Source: Litoditis marina
Taxonomy: Eukaryota; Nematoda; Chromadorea; Rhabditida; Rhabditidae
Direction: 5' to 3'
Length of the DNA stretch: 64,000 bases
Assembly: GCA_964036275.1 (NCBI GenBank)
Contig: OZ038436.1
Coordinates: 9,888,147-9,952,146 of the forward strand
Below are positions 30,831 through 43,600 of this stretch, one piece after another. The notes beneath the pieces are model-generated. The model ran no database searches. It was not told the origin of the DNA and worked only from the letters and a program-made list of their open reading frames with translations. The position numbers and the translations under genes are program-made. Every line of letters begins with the position of its first letter. Position 1 is the stretch's first letter.

Positions 30831-33800
30831 TATCCCACTGTGTTTGTGGTATTATCAAATTGTCTTTCGCTCGAAGTTTGTTATTGATTGCGTTCATCAA
30901 TACCCAGATGCAACAGATGTTTGTTCCTCCTTGAAGGGGGTTTGCATTGTCAAATGCATACAGCTTCTCACAACTACGGTAGAAAGTAAGCATACACAGT
31001 GTTCAGTAGGCTGACCTATAGCTCTCCGGCTATAATTAGTTTATTTGTGAATTTTACAGCCTATTCTCATACTTAACAAAACGTTGGTAAAAGCACTTTC
31101 ACATCTATTCTCTACATATAACTAAGCACTGCAACATTGGACCGCTGGTGGGTGCTTGCTGCAATGTATCAGTGAATGGCCTATGTGTCATGCTTCGACA
31201 TTTTTTCTACAGAAGCGTATGATAGTGAGGTTTTTAGGTTTTGTCCGAAATGTTTTTCTCTTGTACGTTGTGGCGCTAAGCAATTGAATGACAGCGTCTA
31301 ACTCACCAATAGTGAAGTTCACTTTAGAGTGGAGAGTATGTTGAGAAGTAGAATTCAGCGAAAACTCGAAGCGAAAACTCAAAACATTGACGTTGATTTT
31401 CGAACTGAAGGATAAAACTTCCAGATCTGAAAGCAGTTCTCAACAAAACGCCAAATTCTCCCAATAAAAGGCACCGTTCCTCTTTAATTTGGAGGTTTGA
31501 GCTGATTAGTCGATATTGTTCACATTAAAAAACCAAAATCAGTCATATAGGTGTCAACTTTCTGCCTTGCTTTGTGTTTTCGAAAAGGCGGCTCGACCAC
31601 GTGTACGTTCATACACCGCCGAGTTCACCTACGTACAAAATTTTCAAAATGTTCATAAAATTCCAAAACCCTTATAAAACATGGCCAAAATTACCAATAT
31701 TAAATCTGTGTAAAAAGATTTGTAAATATCATGAAAACTACAGAGAAGTGATCGATTACAGATTGCTGAATTACAGTAACCCGAATCCTGTTGGCTTCTG
31801 TTTTGCTCCGTACGTGAAGAATGAACTTTTAACTCAAAACAGAATAAATCCCTTCTTCTCATTTTTCAAAAATTATCTACATTCATTGCACTATTGTTTT
31901 TTCAATTGTGAAGTGGGATTTCATGGTAAACTGCAAACAATATCCTCAAATTGAAGATAGTGGAAAACTAACAAATTTTATGTGTACAACATAGGAATGT
32001 AATCGAATGGAGAAGAACGAATTTAATTGCGTTCGAACCCATTACACATATAATTAAACATATGGGAAAACAAGTGAAGTCAATTTCGGTAGATAGGGTT
32101 AAATGCCGTTTTCTAGTCTCGAATTTCATTTTTTACAAAACACTTGACATATATTCTTGTAACATTGAGGTATAGTCTTTGCCATTCCCACTGAGACTCC
32201 TACAGTACGATTTCAAAACTCCCAAGCTGTTTTTCTCACTTACATGTGATCGGAAAGGTGTTGGATTATCGCACCCCACTCTCGTTTCAGGTTAAGTCAA
32301 TATGCGATGGGATTTTTGATGAACTAAATTTTGAGCTTCACAACAGCCCTCGGGAAGTTTGTAAAGTTACTGTAGGAGTCTCAGTAGGTGTGAACTATAT
32401 ATCTGTCAACGATAACCGAATGATCAACAGGGGGCAACAGGTGCGGCTAAATACAATCATTGCAACATTCAATTGTATCTGTGAACACGAATTGCTTACG
32501 TAGGATTTTAGACCCTCGTGGAATCCCAACATTTTTTAAATAATATTCCAATACTCTTCCGCTCCTTCAATGTCATCACATGTTTTTTTTGCTTCTTTGT
32601 GGCAAAAATAGTCTTTTCTGTAACCATAAAACAATTTCTATTCTGATTTGTTCATCTAATTTGATAATAGACAAAAAGTGTACAATAATTGTATTTCTTT
32701 CATTGGTCGCGGAAACTATTGAACGAGAGAAAGATTCGAGATATCACGTGAATAAAAAATTTATGTGAACTTATTTTGTTGTTTCTTAGTTGAGTTTAAT
32801 CGAAAAACTTAGAATTGCGCGTCTGTATTATATCATCTTCTGTTTGATGTGACATCTTGTAAACTAGAAGCGGAAAACTTTGAAGCAATCTCAACATTAG
32901 GACTTCTGCCACACAGCACTTTATGTACCAAAAACTTTAACTTTTGTGTAATGAGTTAATTTCATTTGTTCAAACCTGTAATATACTATTCTATTAATTT
33001 TGACCAATGTGTTTTCTCTTTCTAATTGTTTCACGTTGTTCACGAACTCGAATTTTGATTTGTCGAGGTTCGAAGGATTTTGTGGTTCTCTTTCACTATT
33101 TTTGTTTTTTTTTTCTCTCTCGTTTATGTGGAGCCAAATATGCTGCACTGTGAATATCAATCACTTAGTTTCTGCGGTGAATTTTTTACAAACTTTTTCA
33201 AACGTTCGGTACTGTGTTCATTATATCAAATAGACTCAATAAAGACACTTACAATGTCTGTTTCGCCTATTTCCAAACTGAGTTTGTTCGTTAACGAATT
33301 GTAGTGATTTTTTAATCTCTCGGCTACGATTGTTCAATATATCATTGTCTCGTCCTGGTTTCATCTAGGGTCGCTGATCTAATTACAAATCTAAATTGAA
33401 AAACGCACCGGTATAAGTAATGGGAGAGAAACCTTTGAGTGCCCTATCTCGCAGTGTATTGCTACAGTGCAATCAACATTTTCATCTTCATAACTTACAG
33501 TAGAAAATTGCAGTCAATGTATAAAGTTGTTATAGTTTTTCGAGTGAAGTTCAGAAAAATTCGTTCTTTCTCTTCAATTTACAAAACAGAACCAGAATTC
33601 GACTCAGATGTGTAAATAAAAAAGTAAGAAAGGGACTGAACATTTTATTTTGTTTTGCAAGAAAAATTAAGGTAAAATAACACATGTATGAGATTCTGGT
33701 TTTTCAAAGTTAGTCATACGATGTATATTATTTCATTCCACTGTGATTGTAGTTCGATGACATTCTTTTGCACGAAGTTCGGTAAACTTCTAGGTTTATC

Positions 33801-34320
33801 AAACTGCAACGAAAGTATCGTCACTTTAGGGGGCTTGCGTGACTATGAAAAGCAATCAGCTTGTTACACGTAAAATAACGTGAAAAAAAGCAGTGTTAAG
33901 GGGGCTGAAATAGTTCAGTGTGAGCTGTTTCCTCTTTCCATGTCACTGAATACTTTTTCGCTTCTGCCTGGCGAAAATAGTCTTATCTATGCTCATAAAA
34001 CATCGATTATTAGTCATCAGATTTGATAATCATCAAAACGTTTATGGCGAGTTCAACAAACATTTACTTCTAGCATTGGAATATGAAATATGTCTGAAAC
34101 TACTACTACAAACTGTTGAAGTTTGCAACCAAAATAATAAATGGATCATTAGAAAAGAGCATACTAAAAATGCGCTGGATTACTGTAGGAGGCCATCGCT
34201 TGGTGAAACATATAACTAGAAGAAGACGGTCAGTAAGTCTTTCTGTCCTGTTTTCATTTTCTCAGAGGGGTCTAATTGATGATGACCCAACCCGCCGAGA
34301 AAAAAAACAACCCGAAAATC

Positions 34321-34437
34321 GTCTTGAATCGGGGTCGAAACGATTTTTGAGTACATCTTTTACTGAGCACATTCATATAACTATAACATCCAAAACGTCC
34401 AAGTGACACAATATATTTTGTTCAAATAAATAACCTA
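34321..34437 (+). repeat. Dispersed repeat, copy 2 of 2
   Basis: Near-identical to 27654-27775 along its length, including TGAGCACATTCATATAACTA and the terminal AATAAATAACC. Confidence 0.75.
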
Positions 34438-35263
34438 ATATCTATTGCTAATGTTTGAAATGCCAACTTATAAGTGGAATTGGAATGGCCCCATTACGCT
34501 GTCTGCCACACACCATTTGTGTACCATGAGTGAAACAGTTAAGCGCGCCAAACTTTCAAGTGCAGGACTATTCCGATATTGGCGATACATCTTACCTAAC
34601 CGTGTTGATATGTAATACATACATTTGTAATCAGAACGGAATATTGTACCTGTTGTTACAACTTTTTCTGAAGTTAACTGACACAGTTTGATAGGTGATC
34701 ATGGTTATCTGTTCATCACATGAATTGAAGCGTTAGAAAGTGAATGTTTTTCATACAACTTTTCAGTAAGCAGTAAAAAAATGGATCATATACACTAATA
34801 TTCATCAGCAAGCATAATCTCATTCCGTACGCCACAAATATTTAAGTTTGTTTTCACGACGGAAAGGTAATAGAGCGGCGGTATTCACTAAGTCTCGAAT
34901 AGCGCTATTGGAACGCTATTTGAGCGGAATCCGGCAATATTTTGAGCATTTTTCAGTTTTAAAGCAAGAAAGCTATTCAAATTTTGCTCAAATTGGCTTA
35001 CTTGACTATTTGAGTTTAGTAAATACGGCCACAGAACTATAATCCAACCACAACATATGTTTTTAGTTTGATTCGATCGCTTTCAATAATTGAATAATGT
35101 TAAATTCATCACGTCTTTCCCATCAATACTTTCAATTGTTGTTTCTAAGAGGAGTGTACGCTATGATCACTACATAATTCGAACCACACACACTAAGTAA
35201 GCTGCGTGAAACAGTAGAGCGGGCCTCGGAATGTTTGTGAGAAGTTTGCTTTCCAAACTCTCG

Positions 35264-35632
35264 AATGAATAATGTTTACATGTTCTATTGATTGGATACC
35301 TCTCTTTGTAGGTTACAAATTTTAGTTCACAGGATGTTTCCATGTCTGCACACTCGGAAAAACATATTTCGCATGAATATTGCCTCTTTCTAAAGTCACT
35401 GTTGAATGAATTAATTAGTTTATTACGCAAGGAGAACATGTGATGAAGCTTGTTTCGAAGCTTGTTTTTATGTTCTATTGATCAAATACCACTCTCTGTA
35501 GGTTACATTTTCTTATCTACAGGATGATTTTATATCTGCACATTTGAGAAACGGTCCTTTTCGCACTTTTTACAGTCACTGTTAAATGAATGAATTAGTT
35601 TATTACGCCAGGAGAACATGTGATAAAAATGA
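35264..35632. repeat. Tandem duplication of about 185 bp
   Basis: Two copies (about 35264-35440 and 35460-35632) share ATGTTCTATTGAT, TGTAGGTTACA, GTCACTGTT(A/G)AATGAAT and a GGAGAACATGTGAT end. Confidence 0.7.
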
Positions 35633-36763
35633 GACACACTTGGAAATAAATAACTCCGAAGATAAGAAATAAAACTGTGGAGATACACGTAGGAAACGAA
35701 TCGGGGACAATAATCACAGGATAGAACAACAGCATAGTTCAGTAGAAGTAAGACTGTAGTATAATACAAACTTTTTTTTATGATGTAAATGATATAAGTT
35801 GTAACGGGGAACTGCTCCAACAAGATCATCACGTGTGAAATTACGGAATGGGGGATATAATTAAATAGAATAGATTATTGAAATCATAATTGAGTGAGCA
35901 CATAATAATATGCAAATCATTCGAAAATGCGGTTGTTTAGTGCGAAAGAGCAAGTTACGCTCAATTCTCCACAAAAATCTTCAACATTCTCTCCAACGTT
36001 TGTAACTGTTTGCCTAGAATGTGAAACTGATTACCAACCCAGTCATTCCCATACTTAAATACAAACACTGTAACATTCAAATGATATCGAATCGTGGGTG
36101 CGTTTTGCTTTCGTATTGATGCAGTAAGAGATGTCTTAATGAATGCAGAATTTTCAAATATGAAAACTGTATTAGGTTTCTACTTTTCAGATTGTATTTT
36201 CCTGTACGTGATTTCATCTGAGAAAAAGGCTGTGGTTTGCAGATTGAGAAAAAGCTTAATGTTTTGCCACAAATTTATCAATATTTGTGAGAGATTCGAA
36301 TGACAGTGATTTGTTTGGTTCAGTGGTGATAGTTATCAGATTCCGGGGGCAATTTTCAATATAATCCCGATTACTTTTATCCACTGCTAAAATTACGCAA
36401 AACGCTCTCAAACTTGTCAAAAGATCTTGTAGAAGGCCATTTGGGGAAAGAGCTATGGATTAGTTACTACTTTTGTTCGAGATTTGAAGCAAGGACTAAG
36501 GCAGAAATCATTCTCCACAAAAATGTAGACACTGAAACATTGAGACGTCGGTGGAATAGGTAGGGACCGCAGGCCCCGCCCCTTTTCAGGCAGTCCAAAA
36601 TCGCCCGAAACGCGTTTTCAGCCGCATTGGCGGAGTGGCAAAGTTTGATTAGAAACTATGGCACTCAAACCAAACATTTTCGAGTAAAGTAAAAACGAGA
36701 GAAGTAGTTCAGAACCTAAATAACTTACATATAGGTCAAGATTAATTTACTGTTATTCTATCG

Positions 36764-36870
36764 ACAGTCATGTGAAACACTTTCAGCACAGCAGAACTAA
36801 TAAACGTGCAATGGCAAAGTGCACAATTCCTCATTAGAATTCTTATATTACGTGATTTTTCAATTCCATC
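36764..36870 (+). mobile_element. 130-bp MITE family copy
   Basis: ACAGTCATGTGAAACAC, CAGCAGAACTAATAAACGTG and CCTCATTAGAATTC are in the family order. Confidence 0.7.
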
Positions 36871-37029
36871 CAAATATAGAAGGAGGACACATTCGAATTT
36901 AAAGGGGTATAAAAGAAACAGACAGACAGACATCGGTAGTGTGAAGTGCTCGAGAGAACAATTTTTGAAATCCTTATTTTTCATAGTTTGTGAGACGTGT
37001 ACGCAGATAAGTCAGAAACTGTTCCCTTA

Positions 37030-37335
37030 CTGGGGTAAATTGTACAACAATTCCCCCCCCCCCCCGTCCCGTAGTACTATCATCCCCCTCCCAATACGAT
37101 TCCTTATTGGGAGGGGGGGGGGGGCGATTGTAAATGGGGGGTAATTGTACAATGTCGACGTTTAACAATCACCCCCCACAATACAAAATGAGGGGGAGGG
37201 GGGGGGGGGTAATAGTACAACCCCGGACCTGTTTAACGATCGCCCCCCACTCAATTCAAACCTGCAGTAAAGAAGGACGTTGTACAATCACCCCCCTATG
37301 GAGGTGGGGGGTGATTGTACGATAAACCCCCTCAC
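37030..37335. repeat. G-run/C-run inverted-repeat element, copy 1
   Basis: Repeated blocks of AATTGTACAA with long C runs on the left and G runs plus GATTGTAC on the right make several nested inverted repeats. A related element is at about 60690-61015. Confidence 0.65.
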
Positions 37336-38430
37336 TGCAACTTTCGGTCTTTCTATTCTCTTTTTGTGCTGTGTTTTGTGTTTTGTATGATAATGAATTA
37401 TAACTAAAAGTACATTAAATAACGCATATACGAGAACGTGAAATAAATAACGCATATACGAGAATATGACTAACTCTCGGCTATTTAGAAATTGTTAAAG
37501 TTTTTCATAATGTAGATAAAATATGTATACCTTGATTCCATTGCGAAGCTAACGACACACGAGTATAAGTAAGGTGAATGAAACAGTTGAGCTCGCCACT
37601 TTTATCTCCAAGTTCAAGAATAACCAAATATTGTCAATTGAGGTGTTGCAACTTTGTTGGAACGAACTTCTCGAGAGGTGAAGTTTTTATGTTTATCTCT
37701 CACGCTTGAATATACATAAATTGAAAACTCACCTCATAAAACTGAGAATAGGTAGCTCAAATAGTTGTTTTAGGGCTGTGAGAGTTTGATGCAAACTTGA
37801 ATAATTTTTTCTCAATAATGGAACACCATCAGTTATTATAATAAAATAAGTTATAAGTTAGTTATTGTTGCTATTATAAAAGTAGAGCTTCGGAAACTTT
37901 TAGTTCTACATTTTCTAATTGTTTGTAAGAAAAGTAAGGTTCCATATCTGTTTCAAACGTAGAATGAATCAAATCAATCATTCAGAAGTTCCTTGAACGT
38001 TCTCAACGATTGTGATGCGTGAGTAACGATATTCATAGTATTCGCCCTCTCACATTTGAACTGACAACACTATTTTGATCAGCAACGTATTTCAGAACAG
38101 AAACATGAAGTATTGTGAAAATCCCAACACTTTCACAATATCGAAAAACAACTAATAAAAATATGCCATAAGGTCAGATTGTTAACTCATAAGTCAAAAC
38201 TATAGAGAAACGCTATCTTCAATGTTCCATGCACACTCTGTTTCTAAGAGTCACGTGCACCTTTTAAGTTAGACTACGCTCACTCTCCTAATAATTGTTG
38301 AAACAACCCCAGTGAAATTATCGCCTGTTGTTAGGGAAGTATTACAAAACTATTGGCTACATTATCAAACTCTAGCGAGCTCAGTCAATTCCCAGCCCAT
38401 TTACCAGCCATATTTGTAGCGGTCCCGAGG

Positions 38431-38502
38431 AGAGAGTGTGCAGATCAGAGAGACGCAGAGTGGTCCTGACCTGTCTGCGGTCTCTATGACCTGCACACTC
38501 TC
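38431..38502. repeat. Palindrome with 30-bp arms
   Basis: GAGAGTGTGCAGATCAGAGA at the left is matched by the inverted TCTATGACCTGCACACTCTC at the right. The core belongs to the GATCAAAGAGACGCAGAC dispersed family. Confidence 0.65.
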
Positions 38503-39302
38503 CCGCTTTTGGACCTGGCCAATCGTAGACACCTGGCGCTAATCGTACTAAGAAGGCGTGCGCGCGCTGTTGAAAAAATGTTTGAGTTTCATGTTTACCT
38601 AACGTAATGTCAACCGAACATCATATGAGTAACGTGAGTGAAACATTTGAATGCGCCAGATGTATACTGAATTGCAATCTACTCGATACAGCCATTTTAA
38701 AACATTAACTGAAACATTGCATGTGGTTTCCGTCATTTCGTTACATGATACCATTGTTTGAGTTGATTTGAAGTTATTTTTGTTTTGGTTTGTTTGATGA
38801 AACTCAATGCACTCTTAGTGGGAAAGTGACCGGGAGCCTAAAAAGGCTTCCGGATGAGAAAAAATGTTGATGTGTGGGAGAATATAAACGTCCAATCCTC
38901 AACTATCAAACATATTTTCATATGTACTTTGATTGATTCATTCATTAAGCTTTCAAGCACTAAAACTAATATGTAGATTTTCAAATGAAATACTGTTGTA
39001 CTGTTTTTTGTTCATTTACTATACTCAGCGGCGGTTCACCGTTTCACTCACTTCTCTTATAAGACGTTATTCGTGAGTTTGTAATGTGTGTCTTCAGTAA
39101 CAACATAACCAAACACTATTCGTTAATGAAAGCACATATTATACGCCTTTTGTTATTAGTAGTTTTCGAAAACCTGTGGCCGTATGCACCAATGTTTTTC
39201 ATGCTCCCAGGAGCACAGAATAGGTTCGGTTTTCGCTTCCAGGAGGCCACAAACTTTTACATCGAATTTTTGTTCCACGGGAGCGTAAATGAATGGTATG
39301 GG

Positions 39303-39495
39303 ATTTGTCAAACCGTTGTGGACACCGTATCATCGATTTTGTAAGGCGCGGGGTTTGGCGAGTGGCCAGCCAGTCTGCGTATCATTGATCTACTCACTCT
39401 CTGAACTGCTGGCAAATAATCAACGACCGCTCGCTCCGCATCGCTCAATCAATTGAACCCTCTGCTGTCTTTATGGGAAAAATTGCGACTATACA
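39303..39495 (+). repeat. 190-bp dispersed repeat, copy 2
   Basis: Second copy of the repeat at 30622-30830, with the same TTTGTCAAACCGTTGTGGAC left edge and CTCTGCTGTC right part. Confidence 0.75.
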
Positions 39496-39861
39496 CCGTT
39501 TCTGACAAAGTGGGTAAGGGCAGCTAATGTATGGTTACAACCATAGTTCATTGAGTTCTTCCTCTCTAAAAGCAGCCCATATAAACATAAGAAAATTTCT
39601 ACTATCCATAATTCAGTGAACCATCAGTACTAAAATTGTCATCGATAATTTAGTGACACTTTAAACCTATTTTCTGTGTACTTCTTTTCCGTAGTACCCG
39701 GTGCACTTTTGTGTTTTGCTTTTGCTTGCACCCGCGTCCCCCTAATTCCCATTTCACCCATTAGGACTACGGTAAGGTCGGTAGACTTCAGTATACTTTG
39801 CCGCAGTTCACCGTTCCACTCACTCCAAACACGTTTTCGCGTTGTGATGAGATCCCACCAT

Positions 39862-40196
<335 letters not shown>

Positions 40197-40574
40197 TTAT
40201 CAACCCGTTATTCGACAGACAATTTCAATGGCGTTTAAATGGTTAATGAGTATCGGAGATGTTGGCTCAAAAAAAGGATAAACATGTACAGAAAGGAGAA
40301 AGACAGATTTAGGATATGTGCAGGCCCGTAGCTGTCTAGGATGGGCTAGGCGGGGGTGGCGAGAGTTGGCGAGACTCTCATGGAGCCTGGGCAGCTGGAG
40401 CGGGCTGGAGGTGGACTTGTAGAACGTGGAACTTGGAATAAGCATTTCGTTATTAGTGGTTTTCGAAAACTTGTACTTTCATGTGGTGGTGTTCTTATCT
40501 TTGAATGTGATTACAATTCGAAGGTGTGTTTTCTTCATGGGAGATAGTTTCATACGACTAAATTGATTAGTGCA

Positions 40575-40605
40575 ATGAAGCTGCTTTTTCTGTTTACACT
40601 TCTTG
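40575..40605 (+). CDS. Lectin gene (+): exon 1, signal peptide
   Basis: ATG AAG CTG CTT then hydrophobic codons (MKLLFLFTLL) to donor GTGAGT, leaving one base that completes Val with exon 2. Confidence 0.78.
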
Positions 40606-43600
40606 GTGAGTTTTTTTGAGGATTACAGAAAAATCACACAATCTGTTGCCAACTGGACGTTAATAACCAATATAGGAGTATTGATAAGAATATGATTTCG
40701 CCCTGAATAAAAATATGAACGTCTTCAGAGGGTGGAAATTTCTGCCCAACATAGAGTGAGAATGTTGCTTCTTGAGCCTAACTTTTGAGTTGACTTTTTC
40801 TTAAAGAAGGACTATTGTGTGGACCAATCCTATGTGGTTTGTGGAGTCAACAGTCCTTTAAACTGCAATTGAAAAATTTATTGCAGTTTAAAGGACTGAA
40901 GCGTTGCGATTGGTCCACATAATCGTCCTTCTTTAAACGAGTGTTGCTTGAGTGCATTTTTGAAAGTAGGAGAATGCCAACTTTCTGATTACGAACGATA
41001 CACTATTGTGAACAGAATGTTGTTTACGGAATAAGTTGGTCCAGTTTCATATGTTTTACATACTTCTTTGGTTTCTATGGGAATAAGATTATTTTCGATT
41101 ATGAATGCTCGAGAGAAACTCATAAATACTACTCTTTATTCAAACTACCAACCTAATTCGCATACTGTTCACATGTTTTAGTCTGTTTCGGCGCGCGCAA
41201 CGCTATGCTTAGGTATCCTGGAGCAAATAAACTAGCTTTTCATTCTGCTCTCCTCTAATCCCCTCTCTAATTTCGTTGAGTGTAAGTATTGTGCGCGAAA
41301 CAGTTGAATGGGCCAGACTGAGTATTTTATGTTCAATTGTTATACAAGCATACAAGAATCAACAAAAGTGGTTCGTTTTTTTCCAGTCCAATCGAGATAA
41401 ATTGAATGTTACCTCTTACATTGGTGATAGGGATAAGTATAAAAATACTTTTTCATTCCTGCATGTAGTACTTTTTGAGGAGATCGTAAACTTTCGTTTG
41501 TTCCGAAACAAAAACTGCTAGTTGATACTTCTTATCAGTCTCTCCGCGCCACGTGAAATCATTCACGAAAACATCCTGATTGTGATTGAATAGTAACGAT
41601 AAATTTCACTTCGTTATTTTTTCGTCGAGAGGTTCAAAACACTGACTAAATTCAGTTCAATACAACTCGACGTGTAAAGTGAGCGAGAATGTAAGATAGA
41701 CAGAAAAGAGAGAGAGAGAGAGAGAGAGAAAGGGGGAGAAAAACATAGATACAGAGAGAGAAAAATAGAGAGAAAAAAGTGAGAGGGAAAGAGAGACTAC
41801 CAAATGCATCGGCAAACGAAATTGCAGCGCGCATCAAAGTTTTTGAACCTATGATTTCTACCCATCTAAATGTGAGAACTGTGCTCAATAAAGACTCTTA
41901 ACAGAACATTGACATAGAAAAAGTTCACATAATGAAATAGTAACCGAATGGTTAGGATAGATTTTGATTTGGCTGTTAGGAACAGTATAGGGTTTTTGAA
42001 GTCGAGAGTCGACTCTACTCCCTACTCGAAAAAATCGTCAGGTCGAACTATTTTGGTCTATCGGGAAACTCAAAGTTTTTTGAAACTTGAGAACTCGAGA
42101 ACTGCAATCTTTGAACTCGATTAAAACGCCATTTGTGCCAATTTTTGCGGTCAGTAAGCTACAAATGAAAACCTGTTCATTAACTCGGTCCAATGATTCA
42201 CAGTGAGTTCTTCCCAAGCCATCTACTAGAATGTTCGTTAGAATTCAATCAGAAATACAGGTTCGATTTTGAAAAAAAACATTTTCTTGAAAAAAAAGGA
42301 AAACTCCGTTTAACATATCTCAATTTTACCAGTGGGTTTTGAATGTATGAAATAGCCTTTTATTCAAATACAAATTCGATAAAACCATCTCCTTTTCGGA
42401 GAAGAAGATTGTTTTACCCTATTTGAATGTTTCACAGTCAGTACTTAGTTGACCGTTAACAATAAAAATGTTAACAATAAAATGTTTACAATACAATAAC
42501 AATGTTTCAAATCAACAAACTCACTTCAAGGTTTCAAAAAAGTTATCAATAGAATAAAAAAGTTAACACTTCAATAATAAAGTTTAGAATCAACAACCTC
42601 CAATGTATCACAGATTGTCCTTTCATGGCCATCTTTAGTAAGCACCGGTTTGAATGTGAAAAGCTCAATAATAAAGCTAACAATTCAATAATAACGTTTC
42701 AATATAACTAACGCACTCCAATGTTTCACAGTGGGTATTTCCGTGGCCACCTACACCGAGAGACAATGCGGTTGTTCGCCGGACAAATTGTGGCTGGACG
42801 TCGTTTTGGCCATAGATGTATCCAGTGGTATGACTTCTGATGGAGTTACACAGGTATATGTGTTGTAATCAAACAAAAGTTCTTCTCAAAGGCGAAAAAA
42901 GAAACGTTAACGTAGAACATAAACTAGATCAGAAAAAGCTTGAAATTGTTCAGTTTATCGCCTATTTATCGCCTACTTTACGCGTTTTATTGAACATACA
43001 AGGAAGGTACCCCGGGCTACGCCCGGGTCCCTCCCTTGATGAGTCTAGGTCGGTGTTTGCGTCGAGAAGTCTTCTTCATAATCTTCGTCTTTCAAAAGTC
43101 CTCGAGCGCAAAAGTTCTCTTTTACATAGAGCGCGGGAGTTCTCCTTAAGATAGAGCGCAAAGGTTCTCCTAAACATAGAGCGCGAAAGTTCTTCTTAAC
43201 ATAGAGCGCGGGAGTTCTCCTCAACATAGAGCGCGAGAGTTCCCCTTAACATAGAGCGCAAAAGTTCTTCTTAACATAGAGCGCGAAAGTTCTCCTTAAA
43301 ATAGAGCGCGAAGGTTCTCCTTAACATAGAGCGCGGGAGTTCTGATTAACATAGAGCGCGAAGGTTCTCCTAAACATAGAACGCGAAAGTTCTCCTCAAC
43401 ATAGAGTGCGAACGTTATCCAAAACATGGAGCGCGAAGGTTCTCCTAAACATAGAGCGCGAGAGTTCCCCTTAACATAGAGCGCGGTAGTTCTTTTTAAC
43501 ATAGAGCGCGAGAGTTCTCCTTAACATAGAGCGCGGGACTTCTCCTTAACATAGAGCGCGAAAGTTCTCCTTAACATAGAGCGCGGGAGTTCTCCTTAAC

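Noticed and set aside
30811..30993. Minus-strand frame containing PLQGGTNICCIWVLMNAIN, reminiscent of the VWA GGTN motif
   Set aside because: Does not align to any exon of the two lectin genes; a single short motif is not enough.
31574..31954. 126-codon plus-strand frame
   Set aside because: No recognisable domain, no supporting splice structure or neighbours; could be real but not supportable.
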